DNA from: UBA7862 sp050872785 | GTDB taxonomy: Bacteria > Bacillota > Clostridia > Christensenellales > UBA1242 | Assembly: GCA_050872785.1 (NCBI GenBank) | Contig: JBNMHO010000002.1 | Span: 62,001-126,000 of the forward strand | Reading direction: 5' to 3' | DNA: 64,000 nt | Notes under the pieces: model-generated | Database searches by the model: none | What the model saw: the letters and a program-made list of their open reading frames with translations, nothing else | Told to the model about the DNA's origin: nothing | Made by a program: the position numbers and the translations under genes | Shown: piece after piece, positions 16,506 through 29,500 of the stretch | Layout: each line of letters begins with the position of its first letter | Position numbering within the stretch: the first letter of the stretch is position 1

Positions 16506-16534
16506 TTGGTGATTTTTTGCATATATGATATAAT
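16506..16534 (+). promoter_or_regulatory. Probable promoter of the giant gene
   Basis: TTGGTG, 17-base spacer, TATAAT with extended -10 TGATATAAT. The implied 5' leader is about 360 bases. Confidence 0.6.
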
Positions 16535-16900
16535 ACAATCGTTAGGAAATATCAGCATTTAGGCAATTATTATTTGACAAAAATACTAACAAAATTTCAA
16601 GTATTTTAACTTAATTTATTTCTTCAATTTTATCTTGAAATTCTCTTGCGTGAAGTGCTAAAAAATATATTCAAAAATCTTATCTTTCTTGTGGCAAAAA
16701 TCTATTCTCAAACGTTTGTGTTTCTGTTGATTTTTTCTTTATTGTTAGATTTTTGAAAATTGCATGCAAATGGGCGATTATTTATGTTTTTTTGTTTTAA
16801 AAACTTATATTTTGCTTTGAGTTTGCCTACTTGCACTTTTGTGAGATAAAAAAAGAATATAAGAAATTTAATGAGTTAGAATACTAAGGAGGAAAGTTGA

Positions 16901-17530
16901 ATGGATAACTTTACGCCAAAGGGAAATGGACAAAATAATGTTCCTCAAAATGGGAATGTGAGAAATGGGGCGCCTCAAAATGGTGACTCTCAGAATTTTG
17001 CACGCCCAAGTGTTCCTCAAGGGGGAGTGAATGGTAATATCCCTAGACAAGGAATGGGGATGAATAATGTTTCTTCAAATGGAGTGCGACCTTCAAGCAT
17101 GAATGGGCAAAATTCTTCCATGCAAAACGCTGTTAGGCAAAGTCCAAATGGGGTGACGCAAAATAGACCTACTCCAAATGGAAATTTTGCAAATGGACAA
17201 AGAGTGAATGTTCCAAATGCTAATGGGCAAAATGTTACTCCTCAAAATTTTTCTCGCCCAAATGCTCATATGCAAAATGCAAATAGAACTTATCCAAATA
17301 CACAAAACCAAAATGTGTCACGTGGACAGAATATAAATGGTGGGAATTTTGGTTCTCCTAATTTGAATACACAAAATCAAAACATGCCTCATGGACAAAA
17401 TGCAAATGTTAATGGACAGACAAATGGACAAGGTTTAAATGGACAAAATTCAAATGTTCAAAATATAAATCCTGCTGGTGGAAGTGGCGGTGGAAATTCT
17501 GGAAATGGAAAAATTGCTGGTGGGGCTGGG
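16901..17530 (+). other. Giant protein: Asn/Gln-rich N-terminal tail
   Basis: Residues 1-210 are dominated by Asn, Gln, Gly and Pro, with loose repeats such as NGQN, PQN and MQNAN. The composition is that of a disordered, prion-like segment. By the positive-inside rule it should be cytoplasmic. Confidence 0.85.
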
Positions 17531-20500
17531 AAGAAAAAGTTTTCCAAAAAGTTCAAAGGAATTCTTGTTGGTGTTATCTCGGCAATTATTATTGCAATTT
17601 CGGCGACTGTTGGAATTTTTGTTGCACCACATGGCGAGGGACAAAAGTGTAGAATAACTTTTGAAGATATGGGACCTTATGGTGCAAGAGATGCTGTTGA
17701 ACTTAATGTTGGTGACAGATATGAAGCGCCAACGCTTGATGATATTTTGAGTGATGACGGGCAAGAAAATGTTTTGGTTAAGTTTAAGGGGTGGCTGAAA
17801 TCTGACGGAACACCTTATGTTGCTGGAAATGTTAATGAAGATATTGTGTTGCATCCAGATTATGAATTGGGCGATGTGAAAGTAACCTTTGTGACGATAG
17901 ATAGTTACAATGACACAAACTCTTACATATTCTTGGGTGAGATATTTACAAAATATTATGCAGAAAAAATTTCATTCGCTTCTTATCTTAACCTTTATCA
18001 AAGTTTAAAACTTTCTGACGGGGTTAGAGGAAATACTTACGCTGCGGAAACTGACTACATGAAAGAGTATGTGCTGGAAAGTGGTGTGAGCGGCGAAGCA
18101 AATTATTCGGCTAAAAATTATTCTGAATTTGCTGGAAAATTTTTGAATGTTAAAAATTTCTCTATGGCTGGAAGTGATAACCTTTATTCGATAGAAGATG
18201 TTATCGACACGCCAAGCGGAAATAGAGTTGTTGTAGTAAATTTTGACGGAAAAGATGTTGAAATAAAATATAATTCCAACTTGAAAAGTATTGAAAAACA
18301 ATATACAAGTGGTGGAATTGCTGGTGAAACTTTTGAAAATGAAGAGACGGATAGAGTTTATAAGTTTGGGCAAGAAAATTATGTCCTTCCTTCTTATGCG
18401 GCTTTGAGGTCTGTTGACAGTTCAAAAGGTTTTGTGCTGAATAACCCACGTTATCACAGACTTGTGGGCTGGTCTTTCATTGCTCCAAAAATTATGACTG
18501 AAAGTGGTGAAATTGACAATCCTGACTTTGGAAAAGAGGGAACCTATTATAAGTTTAATGCTTCGGAACGTTTGAAACTTACAAGAGAGTTTTTGAAAGA
18601 CGAAAATAGGCTTGAACTTTATGCTGTTTGGGACGAAGATGTAACTTCGCTTAATGTTTATTCCAACCCAAACCTCGCAAGCGTTGCAAGTATTTCAATG
18701 AATGCAACCCAAGGCAAGAGTGTTGGCGATTGGCTAGGTGACATTGTGTCAAGTCTTCAAAAGAGAGGAAGTGTGCTTGTCGGGTTTAATACAAGCCCAA
18801 GATATGACGGCAAAATTTTGAACCTTAACACATTCCTTGAAGGGGGATTAACAAGTCACGACAACCCAGAAGAAACTAACCCATATTTGAGCGGCGTTGA
18901 AGTCAATCTTTATGCAGTTTATAGAAGGGTTGTTGAAAATACATATATAAAATTAAACGACCTTGACTTGAAAGTTTCTGGCGTGAATATTACGAAAGAT
19001 AGTTTGAATATCAACTACAATTTGCAACAATCTGTGGGCGAAAGTTATGTTTACGACGCAAGCGGGGTTGAGGTGAGTTTTGACGAAGCGGAAAGAATGT
19101 TTGTTGTGAAAAACTTGATTGAAGGAACGACTTTCGACTTGCCAAACCTCTCAAGAAGCAACTATTTGTTTGAAGGCTATAGAACAAAAAATAGACTTTA
19201 TGCAATGGCTGAAACGTCAAGCAGTGTTCAAGTGAAAGTTCTTTTGGATGACATTCTATCTGACGGGACTTTTGTCATAAACTCCAACTGGCGTGGCGTT
19301 GAAACAAGTTTTGCATTTGATTTGCAAAATGGACAAAAAGAAATCGTAACCGCGGTTTATGGAACAAAACTTGTTGTGGATATAACAACTCAATCTGATG
19401 TGACTTCTGTTGTTGTTAGAAAATTTGTTGGGCTTGAACCAATTTTGACTTTTGAATTTGAAAAAGAAGGGTATAACTTCCTCGGGATGTCCAAAAATGC
19501 TGCTGGCGGGGAATATTTGGATGAAGTGCTTGGCGAATTTGTTTTGAATGACGAGTTCTTGAATGTTCTTACAAGTGTTGACGGAATTAGGACTATTTTC
19601 GCTTGTTGGGAAATTAAGACTGTAACTGCAACATTCGTGTTGTCTGGCGGAACATTTGACAATGGCAGCGAAAGCGTGACTGGACGATATACACTCTCCA
19701 CAACTTATGGTGGAAGTGTTGAACTTCCTAGCAAAGATTTAAGCAAATTTGTGCGGGAAGGATATAATTTTGACGGCTGGTTCGATAATTCAAATTTAAG
19801 TGGCGAGGCTGTATGCGGATATGATGCGACTGACATTGTGCTTAAAAAAGATATAACTCTGTTTGCAAAATGGGTGGAAATTAAGTTTGCGACAATCTTT
19901 AGTGATTATAACAAAACAAAAAATGTGAAAATTGAAACGGATAGAAATGGCAACTTTGTTTTTGCGGGCAGTGAACTTGACGGCATGACATTTGTGGCAA
20001 TAACTCAAACCCCAACTGGTGGAGAGAATATTGTCAAAGTGGGTGAAGTTGCGAGTGTTTCTTTGGGTGAAGAGTTTTACTGCGTTTGGAGAAAGGTTGT
20101 TTATCAAAATGGCGGAACTGCTGAAAACGGAGCAACGGGCGATGAAATTTCTGGCGGATATGTGACTTATGGAGTTCCAATATCTCCAATTTCAAACGAA
20201 TATACTTGCTCAAAATATTTCTACTTTGCTGGTTGGCAAATTGTAAATAAAAATGGAAGCATTGCAAGCGATTTTGTTCAACCTTCAACTGTGCTTGACG
20301 AAAGTTCAACGGGATATTCCATTTCAGACAGTTTGACGGCTGGCGGGGAAGCGAAGATTGTCCTTGTTGCAAACTGGCAAAGAAAAGATGTCAGAATTGA
20401 AATATATAGTGACGAAAATATGAGAGTTCTTGTTAAGTCAATAAAAGTTGATGTTAACAAGTTTGACAGCGTAACACTTTTGAGTGACGCAGCGGGCGAT

Positions 20501-23500
20501 TTGGCTCTTTCAACTATAAACGGACGAGATATTGATTTTGTCAAAGACGATTTGCAAAATTCAACTGCTTACTACTCAAACGGAAGTGAACTTAAAATTA
20601 CAATTCCAAAAGATAGTCTTATCTATGAAGTGAACAATGTGTTTGTTTACAAACTTTGTGCAGTGACCAAGAAATATGCAACATTCTTTGAAGAAGAAAA
20701 TGGAAGAAGTGTTAGAATTTCTGTCGGGACAGATTTTGAAGACGGAACAGACAGAACGGGCTATGCAGAAAACGCTGGGCCAGCGGACAAAATTGCAAAA
20801 GAAGACGGAAGTTATGTTTATGATACAATTATCTCAAATGGCGTAAGAGGCAAGTTTGTGCTGACAAGCGGCGAAGACGCTCCATTTGAATTTTCAAAAG
20901 AACATTACAACTTTGATAAATGGCAAAAAAGTGACGGCGTAAACTATGCTGTGGGCGAAAGCGTTAAGATATTGAGTGATGTGACATTTGTGGCTCAGTG
21001 GGTCAAAAAAGTTTATTCGCTTAACATAAAAGACACTGTTGGTGGAAACTATGCAGGGCAAGACGGAGTGAAAACTGTTAAGTTTGTTTATGGGCAAACT
21101 ATTGACTTAAGTGACGTGTTGTATGATTTGAATACTCGTTTTGATGATGAGGCTTCAAGAAATGTCAAATTGGCAAAAAATATCCTTTATAACGGTGTGA
21201 ATTTTGCTCTTTCAGACAAACTTCTTATGGAATATAGCGAGTTTGGACTTGAGGGAATTTTGCTTGAGGGTGAACTTGATGACGGCGTTGTTGAAATGAC
21301 CATTACATGGGAAGAAATGACATATCAAATTGTCGTTGACCTAAACGGCGGAAGTTGGAATGAAGATGTTGAACTTTCTGAAAATGCAACTTTGCAAAAT
21401 GGAAAAATTGTTTACACAGTGACATTCGCTCAAGCGGAAAACTTGAAAATTTTGTATGAGGGAATAGAAAAACAAGGCTACACATTCTCGTCTTTCTTAA
21501 ACGGAAGAAATGGCAATGTAACAAAGACTTCTGACGGATATTTCTATGCTGCGACAAGTGAATATAATGTGTTTGACGGCGACAACATTTTGGCAACTTA
21601 TGATGAAAGTTTTTCTGTTGTGTTTGACTTAAGCGGAGCAGACGAATTGGCGGAAGTTGCGACAATCACTCAAAATGTAAACTTTGTGACTGTTGGAACA
21701 GAAAGTGACGGAGACTGGATTGAAATTACTTTGCCAGCGGCGGGTGACAGAGGTGAAGGATTTGAATTTGCTGGCTGGTGGAAAAATAACAATGCAACTG
21801 ACGCAACAAATAATCTTTCAATAATTCAAAATTCCTTTGGCGAAGGGAATACACTCAAAATTACAAGAGAAGATTTAAACTCCTACAATCTACTTGGCAA
21901 AAATGAAGTTGTGCTTTATGCTGTTTGGAAAGCAAAAGTTACATTTGTGGCGGGAAGGAAATTTGCTGACGGCTTTATAACTGGGGCAACTAACGCTCAA
22001 GGTGAAGCTGCTTTGATAGACATTGATTACAATTCAAACGGTCAAACAATTTCTGTAAAGGGTTTTGAAGATTGGGTTGTATGTGGCGAAATTGATGCAA
22101 ATACTCTTGGAAAATATAAATTTGAACACGCAAACGGATTTGGCTTTGTGTTCGGCGGCTGGAATGAAAACGGAAAGAGGGTTTTCTCACTTGATGTTTC
22201 CGCTCCAACAATACTTGTTGCTGAATGGGCAAGTGCAAAAATTACAATCACTCTTAGAGATCAAGACGGCAAGTCTTTTGCCCAGTCGGGGTTGACAACT
22301 GAAGAAGTTGTTATTGAAAGAGATTTTTCGACAGGCGATTTCTTAGACTTAAATAACATATACAGAACTTTTGTTGCTGCGGGCAAAACCACAACACCAT
22401 ATCTCTTTGGTCACAATTTTGTTGGCTGGGTTGAGGGAAGTGTCGGCATGACAAACTGGACAAGTGCAACAAGCAAAACTATCTACACTTCAAGCAATCT
22501 TCTTGCAATGCCACTTCAAGATAGCGTTTATTGTGCTGTGTTTGAAAAGGCAGATGTTGAAATTGTGGCAGATATGAACACAGAAGACGAAAGAGGGGAT
22601 AGACCATTTGTTAATGATATTATTGAAACTTTCTACGGAAAATTTGGCGAACTTTACACTGTTGATGTAAGTGACAAAAATCAATATTCTGCTCACCCAT
22701 ATTTTGAAATAATTTCTTGGAAAGCAAATAAAAATGGTAGCACTTTTGAAACGACATTTATGCTTGACGCAAGTGTTGTGGAATATGACGCTCAACTTAA
22801 CAAATATGTGGCAAACATTGTAGCAACTTGGACAAGAAAAACAAGCACCATTGTTATAAATGTGAATGGTGGAACCATTGCAAGTGGCTACTTCAATAGT
22901 GACAGCGGCTTTGCAAATAATCTTATAAAAGTTGAATATACAACAAGACAAATTATCATTACTCAATATGTTTCAAATGACAGTTTCTTGACACTTCCAA
23001 CTGCGGAAAATATTTCAAGAGAGATGTTTGTTTTGAATGGATATAATGTTGACAATGGAAAAGACGTTTTGACCCTTGCTGGCGGAAACAAAGTTTGGAA
23101 CACAGAAAGTGGCAGAATTGTTATAACTGCAAACTGGCTTGCTGTTGCAAATGTCAATGTTTATGAAAATGCTGGGAATGAAGTTGAAAAACAAATTTCT
23201 TTCCAAGTTGTTCTTGGTGAAGGAAATGGAATTCAATTTGACGAACTTGGAAATGAAGTGTTAATTTATAGAGCGGGTAGCGTTGAAAAACGAGTATCTT
23301 TCGCAATATTTGCAAAAACAAGTTATGAAATTTTGGGCTTCTCACTTTATAGGTCGAGTGGTGTAAATTATCAATTTGACACACTTTATTCTTTGAACAA
23401 CGTTTCCACGCTTAGCATTTACACTGTTTGGGTTGGAAAAGAATATTCAATTTCAATTTATGCCAATGACCCAGAACTTTCCCCTGCGGAAAATAGTTCA

Positions 23501-26500
23501 AATGTGACTGTCCTTTCAGAAGGGTTTAGATATGGCGAAAATGTTGACATGTCAAAATTCTTCTTGAAGGCAAGCAGCACTGGCGGCTGGGTGTTTGAAA
23601 GTTTTGAAATTGAGGGCTTGGTCTTTGACGGACAAACCACAACCTTTAACCCAGAAGTACAAGATATTGGATATAAGACAAACTACGATTTCACAACGAA
23701 CTGGAAAGGGAAAGAAATTAAAGTTACATACAACTTCGGCAATGCAACCTTTACAGACACAGACGGTCAAAGCGGAAGCGAAATTGTAAAAACTTACACC
23801 TACTCAAAGCGTTTTGGCGAAAATGGAACTATGGTCAAAACACTGACGCCTAGCGAAAGCACAACAACCTGCGTAAGATTTGAAGACGAAGGGGCAGAAC
23901 ACCCACTTTATGCTTTCTCAAGTTTTGTTTCTCTTGATGAAAACGTGGAAGTTGTGAATGGCGAGTTCGAACTTCCAGCAAAAGATATAACGCTTGTTGC
24001 AAAATGGCAAAGTAGAGAAATTAAACTTGTTGTTGAACCAACAGGTGCTGCTATTGGCGAAGATAAAGACGCAAAATTTGATTCGCTTGAAAATACTTCG
24101 GGATTTAAAGTGTCAAAAGGCATAAGAGCGGGCAAGGACGTTTTGCTTGTTGAAGAGCTTTTGATTGGCGACAAAGTTGACCTTGCAACCCTTCCAAAAG
24201 CAGTGTGCAGCGGCGAACAATATGCTTATGTCTTCCTTAGAAATTATGCAGGCGAAGGCGTTTGCGAAGAAGGAAATAGAAGTTATATTGAAAACACAGT
24301 GTTTGAAGTGTCAAAGAATAGCAGTGTTAATTTTGACATTATTTGGAACGCAGAAAGTGAAGCATTTGAATTGTGGTTTACACTTCTTTGGTCGCCAACT
24401 GATGTAACAGTGACTTATGTGCAATCATTGCCAGTTGTAAACGCTCCAACTATCACAGACGCAAGCGGGGACGAAGTGCTTGACGAAACATCAAACACCG
24501 TTTATGGCTACAATAACAGAGCAACGGGATATATAACAGACGCTGCAAAATATCAAACACTTGAAGTTAACAAACTTGGTGAAATTGGACACACAGAAAG
24601 AAACTCTGAAACGGGTGAAAGTGAATTTGTGTTAGGCTTCTCACTTCTTGAAGGTTACAATCTCTTTGGCTGGAAGCAAATTGGCTGGACAACTGAAAGA
24701 GATCACTCAAAAGTTGACGGAAATTACACAAAACTTAATAATAAAAACAGTTATTTCTTCTCGCCAACTGGCGACCAAAATGGGACAACAAACTTGCTTG
24801 CTTTTGAAAAGAAAACAAGTGCAGTGAAACTTTATCCAATTTGGGAACAAGAAGATTATGTTTTGAGTTTGAAAGACCAAACAAGCAAGAACTTTGACGG
24901 ACAAAAAGATTTTGTTGTGAAATATGACAGTGTCTTTAGTGTGCAAAAACTTTTGGAAGACGGCGGCATAACTCTTGTTACAACTGCTTTTGACACCACA
25001 GAAAAGGTTTTCAAAAACTTTGCAAATTGGGTGTATAACGACAAGACTTTTGCAAGTGAAACAAGCCTTGTTTTCTCCAAAGATTTTGGTGGGTTTATAA
25101 ATTCTGACGACTTAAGCGACACAAATAGAACTGTTACCCTTAACATGGGTTGGGAAGAGGTGCAATACAGGCTTAAACTCAACTTGTATTTTGGTGATTA
25201 TTCCGACAAGGCAAATGTATATTTCTATCGTGACGCAGACGGGTCTTGTTATATCTTGACTGACAATGTTGTAAAATTCTCTGAACTTAAAACTGACGGA
25301 ATTCTGCTAAGCAATCTTAAATCACTTCTTCTTGACGAAACAAAACTTTCAAAGACTGTTGGTGATAATGTTTACTCGTTTGCTGGCTGGGCTTTGACAA
25401 CAAGAGAAGACGGAAATATCCTAGAACCAACAAAAATGCTTTCTCTTGCAGGTGAAAAGCTTGTAATAAATGAAGATACTTTTGGCATAGGAAGCGAAGC
25501 AAACTTGGAAGAAGAATTGCTTGCATATTTAAACCCAGAAACAGCAACCATTGAACTGACTGCAATGTGGAATTGCTACAAACTTGTTATAAATGCAAAC
25601 GAAGGAACATTGACTGACACAACTTCCTCAAAACTTTGGGACGGCGAAAGTGACGGACAAGGAAACGCTTGGACTGCGGACGCTGACGGCAATATTTGTC
25701 TTTGGACATATTATGGCGCAAACATTGTTTTGAATGAAAAAATTCTTTCTTGGTTTGCAAGGGAAAACTATTCTGCAGAAACAAAGACATTTATACATTT
25801 TGTCCCACAGTTAGACGCAGACGGAAATGTTGTGCGTGACGAGTTTGATGAAATTGTGTATGACACAGAAAGACTTAGTGTAAAAGATTCGACATGCGAC
25901 TTTGTTGTTGTGACAAATGACAATTTGTTTGTTGAATGGATTGGAAATCAAGTTGAAATCGTTGTAAGTCCAAACTCAAAAACAAATGATGTTGAAGGAA
26001 ATTTTGACAGTGCTTCTTATGCTCAATTTGAAGCAGCATACAGAGAACTGTTTAGCGAAGTTGACAGCCTTCTTGACGCAAGCAGATCTCACAAAGTGGA
26101 AACAACTGCCGAAACAATAAATGGTGTCAGCGTTACAATTCTTAGACTTGCTGCAAATTATGGCGACCAAATTGACTGCTTCAACTTGCTTCTAGCCTCG
26201 TCCAATGGCGGAAATACTTTCTATGGCTGGACTGACGGATATCTAAATTATTCAACTGTTCCTTTTGTGGCAAAGGATAATGACAGCAACAGACTTTATG
26301 GACTTTGGAGTGCTGTTGCAATGTTCGAACTCAATGGCGGAAGATATGGACAATCGTCTTCTGCAAAAGAAGTCATTGACCCAGTTGCTCCAGAGGGAAG
26401 TGACGGGAAAATTAACCTTCCAAAGAAAATGCTAATAAATGAAGGCGGCAGCCCTTATGACGCTGGCCCAAGAAAAGTTGGATATGAATTTGTCGGCTGG

Positions 26501-29500
26501 TCGGACAACGCTGGCGGATATAAGACTTACTCTGAATATGTTGCAAAATGGAAAAATTTGTATATTGAAGAATATATAAAATCTTTAACTACGCAAACAG
26601 AGGAAGAAAAGAATACAATAAAAAATCAACTTGTAAAAGAAGTTGTTAGAGATCACGAAGTTTATGTTGAAAGATTTAAGACTCTTATGGGCGAAGAATA
26701 TGTGACAAATCTTCTTGCAACATCGTTCAAAGTCTATGACGAAAATAAAGAATATACTCTAACTGGCGATGTAACTTTCTATGCTTTGTGGCGACAAGTT
26801 AAAGTGACTGTCACATTCTTCAAGAGCATTGACGACTACAAAAACGGTGCCGGGAACGGAACTGACAGTATGGCAACTTATGACATTTGGTATGGCGAAA
26901 CTTGGACGCTTCCAACAAAATATGACACAAGTGATTATGCAACAAAGATTTTTGGCTGGACACATTCAACAGACGGCAAGCAAGACGCCTTTGCTGGCTG
27001 GAATGTTTACAACGCTACAAGCGAAATGAAACTATCTTCTGGCGAAACTGTAGAACTCACTTCCGACAAATTCTTCGCAAACTTAATGGACGGCGATAGT
27101 GTTAGGAAAAATGTTCACCTTGTGACAATTTGGGAAAGTGTTTCTGTAACAGTCAAGATTAAACTTGGACCTAGCAGCGAAGATTATGCTTACTATGGCG
27201 AGAGTGCTGGGCAAGATTATGGCTATCTTGAAACACTTGTTGAGGGCGATAGCAAATATCTTATTATCTCAAACCCATTCAGCTCTTTCTATTATCCAAA
27301 CTTGGATAGAATTGTTCGCTTTGGCAAGGTTGCAAAGGGATATGTTGAACCTTATGGCTATGCAAGTTCAAAAGCTATTGTCAGCAACACAAAGAACATT
27401 CGTGCAACAACTCTCCACATTGCAAAAACTGGCGAAAGCAGATACATTGGCGAAGTGAGAGAAGTAAATGGCAACTATGTTTATGAACTTGAAGTTGTGT
27501 GGGCGGAAGCAGAATGTTTTATTGATAACTACTTCAATGTAAACACAAATATAGGTCACAAATTTTATGAAAGTTTGCAAGATGCTTTGGAAGATGTTGC
27601 CGACAAAGACAACGACACTTTTGAAACACGACAAGCAAACATTATGCTTCTTGACAAAGTTAGTTTAGAGGGCGACACAACAAAATATCACTACATTAAA
27701 AACACTGTTAACATTGGGTTAAGAAAAGTTGTTGTAGATATTTATAACAAATCAGCAAAAAATATTGTCCTAAGACGACAAACAACTGGGGTTGCAGTTA
27801 TTGTTGGCGAAAACGGCTTGTTTGCAATAAGAAACACAACTGACAACTTGTCCTTTAACATTGAAGGCGAAGGCAAGAGCGGTGATGTGTTTGTTAAAGT
27901 GGAAAGTGGTGCTTTTGAAATAACAGGCAGAATTGAAGTAACAAATTTCAACAACACTTTGTCAAGCAAAGGCTCTCTTGTTTGGGCAGTTGGCGGAAGT
28001 GTTACACTTGACGGCGTTAGTTTCAGCGGCAACATGCTTTCTGGAACAAATAGCAGTTTGTTTGGCGGCGTAATTTGTGCGGAAAGCGGCTGCAGTGTTT
28101 CAATTTCTAATGGCGAATTTAAAAACAATAGTGTAGTGGGAACTTTCTCTGACGAGAACTTGTCAACTTATGGCGGAGCGGTGGCTGTTCTTTCAAAATC
28201 TACACTTACAATTAACTCTGTAAAATTCTTGCAAAATATTTCAAGAGTTGGAAATAAAGGACGAAGTTTTGGCGGGGCAATTTATGCAAGCGGAAGTGAA
28301 GTTTCATATTACTCTTGCTATGTCACGGATACAGATGATAATGGCAATCCAAAACAAGGCAAAAATGATATTTCCTTTAGAGAAAACAGTGCAATGTTTG
28401 GTGGAGCGATTGCAGTTGTTGGCGGACTTGACGGAACTACACTTGTTAAGAGCACATTACAACTTTCTGGACTTATTGACGAGGCAGCAGGCAAGACTTG
28501 GACTGTCATGATGTATCACAACTTTACTGACGGTGAAGGTGAAAGTGGGAATGATATTTATGCAGTTGACGCAAATGTAGATGTGACGGCAATGGCTTCA
28601 CTTTGCGAAGAAGCAAAAGGCAATGGCGCTGGCATATTTGCGGGAAGCAACACAGATGCAACTATTAAGACATCTATATTTAGCACAACTTATGCTCAAA
28701 ATGGCTCGGCTATTTATTTCCGTGGCAACAGTTTGACTGTAAGTGACTCTGTGTTCAGTCAAAATGTGGCAACATCGGGCAATGTTGTTGACGGTGACGG
28801 CGGTGCAATTTATGTTGAAGGGGCAATAGCTCAAACAGCAGTAGTCGTTTTGACTGGCAATGTAATAAGTTATACTTGGGCAAAACGTGGCGGTGCAATT
28901 TATGTTGGCGAAAATGTTAATTTCTCACTTTCTGGCAAAGAGGGTGAACTTTCGTCAATCGAAAAAACTTATGCCGAACTGGGTGGGGCGATTTACTATG
29001 GAAGCACATATGAGGCAGAATCGCAAATAAATTACGTTTCGTTTAAGACTTCAATCTATCTTGAAGACGCAGACGGACAAAAGATTTATCCAAAGAACGG
29101 TGGCGGGATTTATGTCGCAGACGGCAATCTTGTTGTTGCAAATTCTTCGTTTACATTCTGCAGAGCGGACAACGGCGGTGCTGTGTATATTAAAAAGGGA
29201 AAAATCACTTTTAAAAATACAAACACCTTTGAAAAACTGAATGACGTGAGCAGTGGGGTTATTGAAGAAAACCCAAATCTTGAGGGAAGCGAAGAAAATG
29301 CTCTTGCAGCAAGATATGTTGGAAATAACGCAAGTTTTGGTGGTGGACTTTACATTGAAGAAGAAGGCGAGTTTGACTTCCAATCTGGCGGACTGGGATA
29401 TAACACTGCAACTGCAACAGCCAGTGCAATTTACAACTATGGCAAGGTGCGACTTGGCGATGTTACATTGGAAGAAAACAATTCTACAACATATATCGCA

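Larger units (their letters stand above)
15764..16900 (+). other. AT-rich regulatory interval before the giant gene
   Basis: More than 1.1 kb without a credible gene. In order it holds the eno terminator, a TTGACA followed by the palindrome ACCATATGGT (15933-15942), a spaced direct repeat (15982-16078), a cluster of DnaA-box-like sites (16320-16386), a promoter at 16506-16534 and about 360 bases of leader. Two minus-strand open frames (15986-16183 and 16271-16558) have Phe/Tyr/Ile-heavy products without ribosome sites and look spurious. Confidence 0.6.

Noticed and set aside
15986..16558. Two minus-strand open frames in the AT-rich interval
   Set aside because: Products are Phe/Tyr/Ile-heavy as expected from random AT-rich DNA, with no ribosome site or promoter.
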